Shown here piece after piece: positions 33,249 through 45,611 of a DNA stretch of 64,000 bases. Each line of letters begins with the position of its first letter. Position 1 is the first letter of the stretch. The notes below the pieces were generated by a model, which was not told the DNA's origin, made no database searches, and was given only the letters and a program-made list of their open reading frames with translations. This DNA comes from Manihot esculenta. Its lineage: Eukaryota > Streptophyta > Magnoliopsida > Malpighiales > Euphorbiaceae. The DNA lies in the NCBI RefSeq assembly GCF_001659605.2, contig NC_035171.2, positions 31,613,325 to 31,677,324 of the forward strand, read 5' to 3'. A program made the translations under genes and the position numbers.

Positions 33249-34730
33249 GTTGGAAAGCTAATTGCATAACCCTGTTGGAAAAAGGAAAAAAATGTAAAAG
33301 ATTGTTTAGAATATCATGAAGATAAAAGAGAAAGAAACAAAAAAAAAACATCTTGAAATGCGCACATATCATGTTACTGACATGGAGTTTCATTCTGTCA
33401 GAGTTAGGAGGGTATGAGAGTAGGTTGGATCTTCATATGATCTCCAGAAGTGAAGTTTGGTTGTGTCTCCTCAAAGCTATCATAGATAATACACAAATCA
33501 ACACGTTCAAACAATTTGATGTTCTTGGCATTAGCTGAGAGAACAACAATGGTTAGCTTAACGGAAAAGTTGAGACTGTTAACCTAGATGATACTGAAAA
33601 TTGCAATTTAACTTCAACAAATGTGAGATAAAAGGGACTGAACATCACCATAGAGGAGTTTCACTTTCCGTTCATAAACGATAACAATTTCACCTGAGAA
33701 GAGAAAAGAAAACATTCTAGTCAGTGATCTCCAATCAGAAATCGATTACAAAATAGATTGTAAAAAAGGATATTAGAATGCCAGAGAGCCTAAGCGCCAT
33801 TGGTACATAGGGATTCAAAATCTGTTCATTGTAAACAAACATGGAAACATTATACTCATTGCCCGAGATTGGAAACTCTGACTTCAGTCGGTCTGGCCTA
33901 CTCGATTGGAGAAGGAGTTGAACACTAATGTATTATCTTACATAGTTAACTTTGATGAATTTTGAATCTAAGGGCTCAATTATGATTCTATGCCAGTGAC
34001 CAGCAGTAATCATTTAGATTAATTGAATTTAATATAATTTATTCATCTCACTCTTTTAGTACATTAATTAATAAACATGCAATTCACTTATAATTTTGGT
34101 ATACGATAAATTTAAATTTACTAATCTAATACTGCCAAAAAAAATCTTGTTAACTAATAACTACATGCTCATGGGTCACAAGCATGGATCATCGGATTCG
34201 GTTGGGCAATTACTGAAAGCTCATTTAATTTATTTGGGCCGGGTCAATTTCAATGGGCAATTTCCACCGGGCCGAACCTAGATAGTAAAAAGTAGATTGT
34301 CGTTTGAGCATTACTTTCAATACGTCGAATAGAAATTGTTAAAAAAACATAATCATTATTTTTTTTAATCGTAAAATTTCCAAACAAATAAATATTTCCA
34401 AACTAATTTTCAATAGCATTTAAAATTATTTTTTGATGTGTCACTTGAAATAAATCATATATGAATTATAGTTTTACTTAAAATTATTTATTAAATTAAA
34501 AAGAATTAATTTTTCATTTTCAATTTAAAAATTGGTAAAAAAATAAATTAAGTTAAATTTTTACAAATTTCTTGATTTGAAACATGAAGTGAAAGGAAAA
34601 GGTTAAACTTATTTCAAACAAAATAAACAAGTCAATAAACATAAGTTCAACATTTTATGAAAATTCAACTGTTGTAAATTTATAAAATAATAAATAAGTA
34701 GGGGTGTAAACGAATCGAGTCGAGCCAAAT
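33249..34730. repeat. alpha-module intergenic block (copy 2)
   Basis: Homologous to 4295-5380 and 53335-55480. Relative to the third copy it lacks about 668 bp (53656-54323). A minus-strand stretch near 33650-33695 has splice-like borders (CTTCTCAG..GTGATG) around a 45-base open segment and could be a relic exon, but I recognise no family. The hAT-like TAGGGGTGTAAACG recurs at about 34699. Confidence 0.6.
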
Positions 34731-34756
34731 TTTGAAGAGTTCAAGCTTGTTAGAAT

Positions 34757-37754
34757 TCAAAACGCCATAAAGCAATGAAACCATGCAAGTTTGTTCACAT
34801 TTACCGGTAGGAATTGAAGAGAAGAGAAATGAAGTAAAATATCCTCCTCCTCACAATATCCAAAAAGGTTGATAAAATTCTTGTGATTCACTTTTGATAA
34901 TGTCTCAATCTGAAAGAAAATATCTGAAGGAATTAGAAAACGAGGTTGCATCATAAGTCCTTATAGTTCAATGTGATTAGCTCATAAAGTACCTTCTTCC
35001 TAAATTGAACTTCCAAATGCTTAGGCCAATCCTTGGAAGATGTTACTGCAACTGAGGCCACGGCTATTTCAATGCCACTGGACAATGTTCCCTTGTACAG
35101 TGTACCAATTGGTGAAGAACCACTTACACTACTGAAATCTTCACAGCCTGCTTCAAGCTCAGATCTTTTTTAAGCTTCGATACACCTGAAATGCAAATCT
35201 TGAGTCATGCAAGTAGATAGCCAAAAAGGGTTGAACACGGACACACCATATGGAAGAAAGATGTGGAGCAGCTTACACTCTAGATGCACATGTAAAATGG
35301 TTTGAAGTTTGAAACCTCACACCCTGGTACAAAATATAACTTTTCCACTTGGGAAGAAGAATTACCAGTTACAAATGCTTTCTGAAGTTGCCCACTCAAT
35401 CCTGTGGCCCAAGGTTTGACAGTAGCCTTGTTAATTTTATACACATAGAAGATGACAATGGACATGGCAAGTAGAGCACCCCCTATGGCACCAGCAATTA
35501 TAGAAACATGTTTTTTTGATGAGGAAGGTTTTCTAGGATTATTAGAGGATGGAGGAGTTGGAACTAGAAGAGGATTTGAAGCAGAACCATTAGGTGAAGC
35601 AGAAGGGGGATTTGGTTCCAGTGGAGTTGGAAGAGAAACAACTGCAGGGGGAGAAGAGGGTGCCGGATTTGGTTCCGGTGGAGGAGATTGAATGGAGTTA
35701 TTTACAGGGGGAGAAGGCAAAAGCGAAAATGGTGGGGCTACAGATCTAGGTGGAGCCTTTCCAGATTCAGAAGGTGCTTCTGGAACAGAGAAACGACTTC
35801 TTAAATATGGTGATTCATTCACTCGAGGGGCATTGGCCACTTGCAGCTGTCGCTTGTTAATTGCATTTTCAGTTTGCACAGCATTCCTGTAAAAAATATG
35901 GGGGACAAAGGCATAATGTAAGTATGTAACAGCATGGAACAACAAAGAAATAACACAAATACAGAGAAGGGGAAGGGAAGGGAGGGGGGGAATGCAAGAC
36001 AGTTTCATTTCATGAAAACAATGAATTGTTTGTCACAGAGGGGCCATTCCTTTTCTCAACGTCCCCCATAAAGGAGAAATTCCATCAGATGGTTCACCAA
36101 AAGGTGCCCAAGAACCTAAAACAATGTTAGTGCCACTAAAATTGTCTCAGATTTACAGTAGACTACCAGAAAAATGTCTTATCTTGACCCATACGAGAAT
36201 ATTCAACTGACATACCGTAAGGCAGATCTTTCATTGTAAGATGGTCCTTTAGCTGCACTAGCTAGTTGGTTTTCATCTACTTGAAATTCAGAATGTGTTT
36301 CTAGTCGATGAATTTCAGGTGATAAATTGCTGAGAAGCCTGTTGTTGTCCAGGAGACTAAAACATATGCACAAAAAAAATGGAGTTCATATACTAATGGA
36401 AGCAAAAGATAATCTCAATGGAGGAAAAAAATTGTTCAACATTATCAACTTACAGGATTGTCAAAGAGAGACTACTGTCAAGGACGGGAGGGAGTGGCCC
36501 ACTGAAGTTATTATTTCCAAAATCTAGCACCTCCAACTCCTTCAACTCTCCAATCCCTTCAGGAATGATGCCAGTAAAAGAATTGTTGTGCAAAATGCTG
36601 CAGCAGAACATTAAGCCATATGACCAAAGGCAAAAAAATTCTGAATCAAAGGACAGAAGGTAAATTTATGTTGCCTAGTTGATACTTACATAGACTTTAT
36701 GCGAACAAGGTTTCTGAGGTCAGGTGCTAGTGTTCCTCCAAGATAAAGATCTTTCAAGTTCCTGAATATTACATATTTTTCTTTAGAATAAAATAGAGAG
36801 CTTATCAGCAAGTAGTATCACGTTTAAAATAACCATTAACTACAAAGAGAGTAACACTGATTTTCTTTTCAAGTTTTACTCAATCTGAGCTGATTCCATT
36901 AAGTTCTAATCAAAATAAACCGAACTTGGAAACCAAAGCACGAGTTAAGGATTCTGATTCAAGTTGCAAAGTTTACATATCACCAGGGAACCCAAAAGGT
37001 TCCCAGGCACAGCAGCACCTGATGTGATATAGTTTTGAAAAATGTTCTCACAATGCTGCAGACTGCAGCCAAAAGGGCAATCAACAGAACATGTAATCCA
37101 TAGATCAAGCAGCATAAATTATAGTAATAGAGTTACTTTGATCTGATAGAGTCATCCAAAAAAGTAAACTGGAAACCAACGGATGACTTCTCAAAACTGC
37201 AAAGTAATAGCTAGAACACACTTTAAACTTGCCATCCAAAACCAAAAGGTTATGTATTTTTCATCGCTGACTCGCATGATTAGCTTCAGAAATTACAAAT
37301 TTTATCAAAAAAATGCATCTCGAGCCTCAAAACTTTTCCCTTAAATTTTCCAGTATCAGAACAGAAAAGAAAACGAAAACAAAAGGCCAAAATTTTTCAG
37401 CAGAGAGAAAAGATACATACAATTCGACAACTTTGCCATCAGAGCACTCAACTCCAAACCAATAACACGGATTAACAACTCCATCCTCATCCTTCCAATT
37501 CTTCAACTCGTCGTACGGATCACTCACTATTCTTTCTCTAAACTTCAATAACGCTAAACCTGCAAACAGACCACCAAATTTCACCAACCATTCTTCTCCA
37601 CTTTCCCAAGAAACAAACAGAAAACCATATGTAGCTATATACCTTCGTCGTTGAGCGACCAGCACAAAATAAAGTTCCGGTAGAGCAAAAAGAGAAGAAG
37701 AACTCTAAATCTGATGAATTTCCAGGAGCAAAAAGAGAAGAAAATAAACATCAT
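34757..37754 (-). pseudogene. MRH1/MDIS-like LRR receptor, kinase-truncated, copy 2
   Basis: The same gene as the copy at 5.4-13.0 kb but without the Copia insert. Minus-strand exons: 37643-37754 (signal peptide, RNFILCWSLNDE), 37421-37559, 36690-36761, 36454-36597, 36216-36356 (LRR region), 35366-35886 (proline-rich stalk, transmembrane segment SIIAGAIGGALLAMSIVIFY), 34993-35185, and from 34909 down. Exons 1-6 join in one frame with GT..AG borders for 376 codons. Exon 7 then hits the shared A-run frameshift and reads only about 19 more residues (VSKLKKDLSL..) to a stop. The kinase is missing after GYCEEED. If expressed, the product would be a membrane-anchored LRR protein without a kinase. 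Exon 2 has DELKN where copies 1 and 3 have DALKN. Confidence 0.85.
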
Positions 37755-38189
37755 AATCTTTATGAATATTTAAAATATTTTTCAAATTAAAAATATTATA
37801 AATAAAAATATTCTCTCCTAGCGTTATTATTTTTTAATTAAAATTTTAACGAGCTACCACAGAATATTTTTATTAATTAACGACTTTTTTTTTCAGATTA
37901 ACAATTCATATAATAATTTTTTTATATGTTTCTACATGTTTTTATATTATATATAATAATGTAAGTTTTCCTCTGTACTCCTTTTGTAACTCGGTACTCT
38001 CGCCTTTTCCTCTTTTTTAAACCTAACTTCTTATTTTTCCTTCTCCATAAGAAACGATCTGCTTCAATTAACTATCGATAAATAAGAAAATATAGTTGTC
38101 CCTAATAATTTAAGAGTCAACAAAAGTAAAGCGGCTCATCCCGTCAAGGATCGGAATAAGAAAAAACAATGATCGTTTAAGATATGTTA

Positions 38190-38223
<34 letters not shown>

Positions 38224-38930
38224 AATTTAAAATTGGACTCACAGATTTAATATGGTAAGTGCATTTAAGTAAATTTGATAGAACTCTCATATTCTAGTCT
38301 CTCAATTTCTAATCCCCATTCTAAAAAAAAAAATTAAAATTATTTACTTATTCAAATTTTTATAATAAAGCATGTTAAATTTAATTTTAAATTAATTTTT
38401 TTTATAAATTTGACTAATATGTATTTAAGTTAATAATTTTCTCAATGATATTTTCTAAAGCATATTATAGTAGCTATCCATGATTTGTTTTTTTTATGTT
38501 GAATATTCTTCAATAGGTATGGTGTATGACTGAAATACTGCATTTTCCTTTTATGTAATAGAAATTAGAAATCGCTTATGTTTGCAAAAAACAAAGAAAA
38601 AGAGAAAAAAAAGGAGAAATAGTATCACAGGGACTTGTTAGAAAAATAATAAACAAAAATCAACAAGTAAAGATTTACAAGTTTCACAAATAATTCATAA
38701 ATCATCAAACACTTGCTGCTAAGTTTATAAACATCTGTGGTAAAAAAAAAGTCTATAAACATCTAATCAAACAAATCCCATCAAATAAAAGAACCCAAAT
38801 AGGAAGATCCCCACTTTCCTGTATTCCATTTTTTTCTAAAATAGAAAATAAGCAAAAGAAAAAACACCAATATTATTTTATTTCTATATTTCCTATTGTG
38901 GATAGAGGGCTAAGTTGACATACGTCGCCG
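37755..38930. other. AT-rich spacer (copy 2)
   Basis: Homologous to 13021-14180 and contains the TA microsatellite at 38193-38221. No gene seen. It should include the promoter of the receptor gene on its left side (minus direction), but no convincing TATA box stands out from the AT background. Confidence 0.65.
38193..38221. repeat. (TA)n microsatellite
   Basis: The longest of the three paralogous TA runs. Confidence 0.9.
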
Positions 38931-39725
38931 CTTCACGGGATAACATATGCCGCACTTAATCAAACCGTTTACATTGCACGGGATAACATAGGCCGCACTT
39001 AATCAGACCGGATGTGCAGGTCCTAAACCCATGCTTCTCAGAGTAGATCTTATGGCTGCCATTACGCTATTAAATTTAATTTTAATATTGTTTCCTACAA
39101 ACGGTAACCCACCAATCAGCTTACTCAACTCACCACTCTCATTCATCTCCTTGATCTCCTCGGCCCCGCCAACATACTTCCCTCCTAAGAAAACTGCAGG
39201 TAACCTAACTTTTTTGGACACAGTAGAGTGGCTGAGATCACCAAGTAGGGCTCACACACGTCCGCCGGAGCCACCTTCACCTAGGTACTTCTCCTGCTCA
39301 TCTTTCAAAGATATCAATGCCATTCTCTTAGAAGAACAAAATGGATCCAAATCCCAACCCCAAACCCCCAGAAGACCCTCCATTTTCCACTGCGCCTCCC
39401 CACTCCACTGCCACCACCGCAACCACTCTAAAACATTCATAATTTAACCAGGGTGAAATTATGAATGTTTTAGAGTGGTTGCGGTGGAGTGGGGAGGGAT
39501 CCGGACACGGTGAAAAATGGAGGGTCTTATGGGGGTTTGGGGTTGGGATTTGGATCCATTTTGTTCTTCTAAGAGAATGACATTGATATCTTTGAAAGAT
39601 GAGCAGGAGAAGTACCTTGGTGAAGGTGGCTCCGCCGGCCGTCTCAGGGAGGTGTGAGCCCTACTTGGTGATCTCAGCCACTCTAGCCACATTATATATA
39701 GAGAGAGAGAGAATGGAAGAGACAT
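38931..39725 (-). pseudogene. glutaredoxin-like remnant B with inverted duplication of its 5' end
   Basis: Minus-strand order from the right: leader and start (MWLEWLRSPSRAHTS.., 39725-39456), a 10-nt loop, then the same 5' coding part again in reverse (39445-39224), then a C-terminal piece (KKVRLPAVFLGGKYVGGAEE.., 39221-39060) and a short 3' scrap. The glutaredoxin core (YFTSLG..FEDCRT..DERDLS) has been lost and replaced by the inverted copy. The cysteine-rich module is mostly deleted. It cannot encode a glutaredoxin. Confidence 0.87.
39224..39685 (-). repeat. long inverted repeat (hairpin) from glutaredoxin 5' coding part, B
   Basis: Arms 39224-39445 (about 222 bp) and 39456-39685 (about 230 bp) are near-complementary around a 10-nt loop (AACCAGGGTG region). 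Arm mismatches are scattered substitutions and a few small indels. The sense arm lies next to the parental leader. Confidence 0.9.
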
Positions 39726-39884
39726 GAGACTAGTTAGGGTTACAAAGTAGGACTGGACCGGGCCTTTGGTGCTATTAAAGAAAGGGATTCTATAACTTTA
39801 ACAATAGAGTGTCTGATCAAATTCTTGATTCATCATTGGTTTAAATCTTCGGAGGTCTTTAAAAATATTAGATATTCTCAATAT

Positions 39885-40300
39885 TTATTCTAAATTTGAA
39901 TTTAGTAAGAAGGAAAGTAATTATATATAAAGTCAAGTTTGATTGGAAAAATTTGAAGTTATGGTAATTAATTATTTATGAGTTTTTAATATTAATATTT
40001 GCAAAAAAGATGTCAGCCAATTGGGAAAAAATGACAATGCAGTATATGGTAATATTTTTAATTCCTTGGTTTCGAGGATGTTCAGAGATATGAAATATTT
40101 ATTCTAAATTTGGATTTAGTAAGAAGGAAAGTAATTATATATATAGTCAAGTTTGCTTGGAAAAATTTAAAGTTATGGTAATTAATTATTTATGGGTTTT
40201 TAATATTAATATTTGCAAAAAAGATGGAGCAAATTAGGAAAAAATGGTAATGCAGCACATGTAATATTTTTAATTTCTTGATTTCGGGGATATTCACCAG
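39885..40300. repeat. 210-bp satellite, short block 4
   Basis: Two diverged units, collinear with 14795-15210. Confidence 0.88.
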
Positions 40301-42945
40301 TAGCCAGAGGGGTGCATTGAGATCTGCCAATCCCTAAATAATTTTTCTCAGCTAATGTGGAGAACTCCAATAAATTCTGTTTACGACTATAGAACTTAAT
40401 TGTGCCATATGTATGAGCAAATGCATGTGCAGGAACAACTCAGAAATCATTATTGAAATTTTAATATCATTTCTAGAATAAAAGATGTCATAGGATCACA
40501 ATGGTTTCTTCCCGCTACTTCCATCTTAGTAAGGAAAAAAAATATTTTTTAGTGTATATGGTATAAGAAAACTAATTAATTTTTTAATTTTAAAAAATAT
40601 ATTAAAATATTTTTAATATTTTTTTAAAAAATAATAATTATTTTTTATTAATTTTAAGGTTAAATATTATAAAAGAATTTAAAATGTTATGAATATAAAA
40701 AATTAATTAATAAACTTTTTAAATATCTAAAATATTAATTAATAAATTTTTAAAATTATAAAAATTAAATAGTAAAATATTTAATGAATAAAATTAACCT
40801 AATCATTTACTAATAAATTTTTTAAAATATTTAAAATATTTTAATATATTTTTTAAAATTAAAATTTTTTATAAAAATTAAGTAATAATTTTTTCTTAAT
40901 GCTTAATATTTTGATTTAGTGATTAAAAAAATAAATTATAAAAAATTATCTTTTATATTCAACTAATCACTAACATAACTACTATTCCCTACTAAATAAG
41001 GTGAATAATCAGTTAATAGTTTAATAAAACGGTTAATATTACAGAAAAAAGACTCTTATCATCAAATCTTATCCATATGCTTATATGAATAATCATCCGT
41101 CCTTAATAAGTGAGGCTACACCTAAAATTTTATTGAAAAATGAGAATTATCAGTATGGACTCACATTTAAAAATTAGAAAATGGGGAGCAAACAAAAGGA
41201 ATTACATTCCCAATTGAGTCATGGTTCGGTTTTTATTTTGAATTTAAATAGTAATCTGTTAGGTTTTGAAGCAAAATTAAAATAAAATCAACATCAATTT
41301 AATTAAGTTGTTTTATTTTTCTTTAAATCAAATTAAAATTTGATGTATGTCACTTTTTTTTGCATGAAATCGTTGAATTGAAATCAATATTTAAGAATTT
41401 TAGAATATGGGCGTAAATCTCTAATTTCATCTTTCACGTTGACCTTAAATTGACCACCATGCATTACATTATTTATTTAAATTGAGTAGTAGCTTTTTAT
41501 GATACAATATTTAAATTTATCTCGTATTTTTTTTAATGTTGTTTGTTATAAAATTGACAAAATAAAATAAGATAGAGTTTAATTTTTAAAATTTAATAAA
41601 TGCTCACCCGAAAACATTCTACATATTAGTATATTGGCTAATATTATTATTAATAAAATATTGTTTACTATAAAATTGACGAAAATGTTTTTTATAAACT
41701 AATAAATCAATAAATTGAGTTATTTTTAACTACATTTGATGGGAAGTATATATTTGGATCCAATTTATTATAGATTAATAAATTTTTAAAATTATAAATA
41801 ATAAATTATATTATAAAATAATAAATAAAATTCACTTTAATATCTTTTTTTTTTTTTTGAAATAGGAGTTGGGGGAGTAGAACCTTAGACCTCTCAAGTC
41901 TATTAAGATGCATTTTCCACCAGGCTAAGTCTCGGAGTGCCTTTGATATCTATTAACTTCATAATAAATCTAATTCACTTAAAAATTTCTCCTTTTAATT
42001 TTTCCATTTTGGTTCAACTTGTGCACCACTAATCTATCCAAACCGGATTTTGATGAGTCAACTTTTAAAACTAAAATGGTTTTTAATAAATATATTTAAA
42101 ACTAAATTTATGAGAGAAACATTTACAAACATCAATAAAATGTGTAATATAACTATTTTATATTTAATTTAATTATTTATTTTTAAAGTATAAACAATGA
42201 TGTGATTTAACAAATGATATAAAATGAATTTCATTGTTCATCTCTCTAAAATAATAATGAAAGAACATTCACAAAAAACCACCCTATGCAAAATCGGTTA
42301 ATATTTTTAATAATTGAACTCGTTCAAATACGATGAAAATTTATATTAAATTATTTAAATTCATTCTAAAATCAATTATTATGACTCAAACTAATACTAT
42401 ATTTATATAATTTTAATTAATAATTTATAAATAAATTTTTTAATTAATAATTTTAATTTTAAAACTTAATATTTCATAAAATATTTATAATATAATTTTA
42501 AATGAAAACATATAAAAATTTATAAATATTATTATAAAATATATATTTTAATTAAATTAATTATTTATATAAATAAATTTAGATAATGATTATTCAATAT
42601 GAAAAATCCAAATCCAAGCAAGTCTACCATGAATTTAAATCAAAACTATTTTAAATCTAATTATATATTTTATTCAAATTCATTGTAATAAAATTTCATC
42701 AAATTAAATATTCAAAAATATTTTATTTATTCAAATCTCTAATTTATATCGTTTCATAAGATATTTAGCTATCAATTGTATTAAAAAAATAAAAATAGTT
42801 AGGGAATATATTTTTTTAACTTATAAAAAAAATTAATTATTATGTAATTATACTTTAATTCTTAATACATTAGGGACAAAGACAAACCCAAATTGGCCAC
42901 CCATGCATGAGTCCCACAGAATCACGTGCATGCATCGTCTCAAAC
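40301..42945. other. AT-rich intergenic DNA with SINE and empty Gypsy site
   Basis: No gene seen. It joins the homologues of 15211-16208 and 24720-26359 directly, showing the uninterrupted Gypsy target (CATCAATTTAATTAAG, about 41291). SINE at 41846-41940. Confidence 0.7.
41846..41940 (-). mobile_element. tRNA-derived SINE (copy 2)
   Basis: Same element and site as 25264-25360. Flanks are CTTTAATATCT (41835-41845) and CTTTGATATCT (41941-41951), one mismatch. A-box-like TAGCCTGGTGG and B-box-like GGTTCTACTCC on the minus strand. Confidence 0.8.
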
Positions 42946-43983
42946 ACTAATATCTTTCCTCTTCATTAATCATCACAACATACAGGCCATTTCCCCATTT
43001 CTGACTTCTCTATCTCCATTAATGGAGAGGCCGCTCATCGAAGTATCAGACTCAGAGGTTCGTCTAGACTTTATGCTCAATTCCAAATGCCGAGCCAACG
43101 TCCGCCTCAGGTCTCTCTCCGCCACTACCCCAATAGCATTCAAGGTCCAAACTTCATCGCCGCACAAGTTCCTGGTTAATCCACCAACTGGGCTTATCCC
43201 TCCTTCATCCTCTACCATCTTTCAAATCATACTCAGACCACAAACCCATCTCCCATCCTCTTTCCCTCGTTCTCCCTCCGACCGTTTCCTCCCAATTCAT
43301 CCGATTTGACTAACCCCGATTCTCTCAGCTCATGGTTCTCTTCCCTTCCTCTCTGGTCAACTCAAGATTTTAAGCTCAAGGTTGCCTTCGTCGGTCCATT
43401 TCTTCTCCGGCACGCTGTCAGCAGTGGGGATGTTATCTCTGTGAAGAATATAATAAAGAGGCAAAGGTCGATACTTTCTGAGTTGTCACCGAGAGAGGCT
43501 GAGTCGCTCCTTCGAGTTGCTACTGAGTTGGCTGACCCTGAGGGTATGGTGAACTTACTGCTTGAAGCTGGGTTGAAGATTGACGCACGGGCGAAAGCGG
43601 ATGATGTGGGCTTTCATCAAATGGACGCAAAGTGGCAATCCAAAGGCTGGAGCGAGCTGCACGTGGCAATAGCATTTGATCGGACGGACGAAGTTTTGGA
43701 TTCATTGGATAGTTTTGGGCCATTGGATTTGAGAGATAAAGAAGGAAGGACACCGTTGCATTTGGCGGCAGGTAGAGGGAATATCAAGTGCGCTAGGGTG
43801 TTGGTGGAATCCGGTGCAGATAAGGATGCTAAGAGCAAAGATGGCAGGACTGCACTGTATAGAGCAGCGGCAAATGGTGACCATAAGATGGTAGAGATGC
43901 TAATTGAGATGGGTTCTGACCCACAATCGCAGATAGTCATGGCCGTTCAGCTTTTGATGTTTCTCGGGACAAGGGACATGTAA
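42946..43983 (+). pseudogene. VAPYRIN-like (MSP + ankyrin) pseudogene, copy 4 (beta)
   Basis: Nearly identical to copy 2. The MSP frame runs from ATG 43022 to 43309 and the ankyrin frame is 43306-43983. It shares both lesions of copy 2: the MSP/ankyrin frameshift and the lost C before the last repeat (GACCCACAATC near 43920). Differences include LSSWFSS for LNSWFSS and GDVISV for GDVNSV. Because both lesions are shared, the beta copy was already broken when the roughly 16.6-kb block carrying it was duplicated. Confidence 0.82.
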
Positions 43984-44583
43984 GGATAGTCACAAACTAG
44001 AGAATCCAGCTTGAAATAATTCAGACTACATTATTAAGAACCTTTCTTTTTTAAGAACCTTTCTTTATTGACTTGATTATTCCAATTTCTGATGATGGAG
44101 ACACTGGGTTTTGGTACAGAATAAAAAATGAAATAGTGTGCTGGAAGGCGTGTTGAGTTTCTATGATATTCAAAAGTAATTATACAACTAAAATTGTCAA
44201 GATTAACATGATTTCCTAAATAAACCTAACTTTTATTTTTAACAGTGGCCCACAAATTCAATTAACATGCCATAAATAGTATCAAAGGGACTTGTTAGAA
44301 AAATAATAAATAAAAATCAACAAGTAAAGATTTACAAGTTTCACAAATAATTCATAAACCATCAAACACTTACTGCTAAGTATATAAACATCTGTGCCAA
44401 AAAAAAAAAGTCTATAAACATCTAATCAAACAAATCCCATCAAATATAAGAACCCAAATAGGAAGGTCCCCACTTTCCTGTATTCTATTTTTTTCTAAAA
44501 TAGAAAATAAGCAAAAGAAAAAACAGCTACTACTTCCATTCTAATATTATTTTATTTCTATATTTTCTATTGTGGATAGAGGG
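43984..44583. other. spacer between VAPYRIN-like copy 4 and glutaredoxin gene
   Basis: Homologous to 27398-28003. No gene seen. Confidence 0.65.
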
Positions 44584-45312
44584 CTAAGTTGACATTCGCC
44601 GCCGGTTCACGGGATAACATAGGCCGCACTTAACCAGACCGTTTACATTGCACGATGTGCAGGTCGTAAACCCATGCTTCTCAGAGTAGATCTTATGGCT
44701 GCCATTGCACTGTGCGCAAAGAACATGTCTCAGCTCTCCACAAACATCACAGAAACTATTGTTTCCTACAAAGGGTAACCCACCAATCAGCTTACTCAAC
44801 TCACCACTCTCATTCATCTCCTTGATCTCCTCGGCCCCACCAACATACTTCCCACCTAAGAAAACTGCAGGTAACCTAACCTTTTTAGAACATGTGATCA
44901 TCTGTATCTCGTCGAGATACCCGGCATCCATGGACAAATCTCGCTCGTCAATTGGGATGCGAAATCCACGGAGGATTGATCTGACGGTTCTGCAATCTTC
45001 GAATGTTTTGCGGACAATGCCGAGGCTGGTAAAGTAGAGGATGATCTCGTGGTCATCCTGGTTAGGAGGTGGTGAAATTATGAATGTTTTAGAGTGGTTG
45101 CCGTGGTGGCCGTGGAGTGGGGAGGCGCGGTGGAAAATGGAGGGTCTTCTGGGGGTTTGGGGTTGGGATTTAGATCCATTTTGTTCTTCTAAGAGAATGG
45201 CATTGATATCTTTGAAAGATGAGCAGGAGAAGTACCTTGGTGAAGGTGGCTCCTGCGGCTGTCTTGGGGAGGTGTGAGCCCTACTTGGTGATCTCAGCCA
45301 CTCTAGCCACAT
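44584..45312 (-). CDS. glutaredoxin-domain protein with C-terminal CxxC zinc-like module (beta 2)
   Basis: An intact, intronless 242-codon paralogue of the gene at 28004-28732, differing by very few residues (SKLIGG for SKLIGR). Same plan: variable N terminus, glutaredoxin fold without a CPYC pair (ILYFTSLGIVRKTFEDC), conserved KYVGGAEEIKEMNESGEL, and four cysteine pairs at the C terminus. ATG 45312 is the only in-frame start here because the CT run upstream has another length. Near identity with its paralogue implies recent duplication or gene conversion. Both copies share long exact stretches (over 60 bp) with the hairpin arms in the alpha modules, so they are the natural targets of any small RNA from those loci. 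Confidence 0.88.
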   Translation of the reverse strand: MWLEWLRSPSRAHTSPRQPQEPPSPRYFSCSSFKDINAILLEEQNGSKSQPQTPRRPSIFHRASPLHGHHGNHSKTFIISPPPNQDDHEIILYFTSLGIVRKTFEDCRTVRSILRGFRIPIDERDLSMDAGYLDEIQMITCSKKVRLPAVFLGGKYVGGAEEIKEMNESGELSKLIGGLPFVGNNSFCDVCGELRHVLCAQCNGSHKIYSEKHGFTTCTSCNVNGLVKCGLCYPVNRRRMST

Positions 45313-45474
45313 TAGAGAGAGAGAGAGAGAGAGAATGGAAGAGACATGATACTAGTTAGGATTATAAAGTAGGACTGGACTGGGCCTTTGATGCTATGAA
45401 AGAAAGGGATTCTATAACTGTAACAATGGAGTGTCTGATCAAAAATCTTCGGAGGTCTTTAAAAATATTAGATA

Positions 45475-45611
45475 TTCTTAATATTTATTCTAAATTTGGA
45501 TTTAGTAAGAAGGAAAGTAATTATATATATAGTCAAGTTTGCTTGGAAAGATTTGAAGTTATGGTAATTAATTATTTATGGGTTTTTAATATTAATATGT
45601 GCAAAAACGAT
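45475..45611. repeat. 210-bp satellite, partial unit left of solo LTR 2
   Basis: Same truncated unit as 28895-29029, ending in the target duplication ACGAT. Confidence 0.88.
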
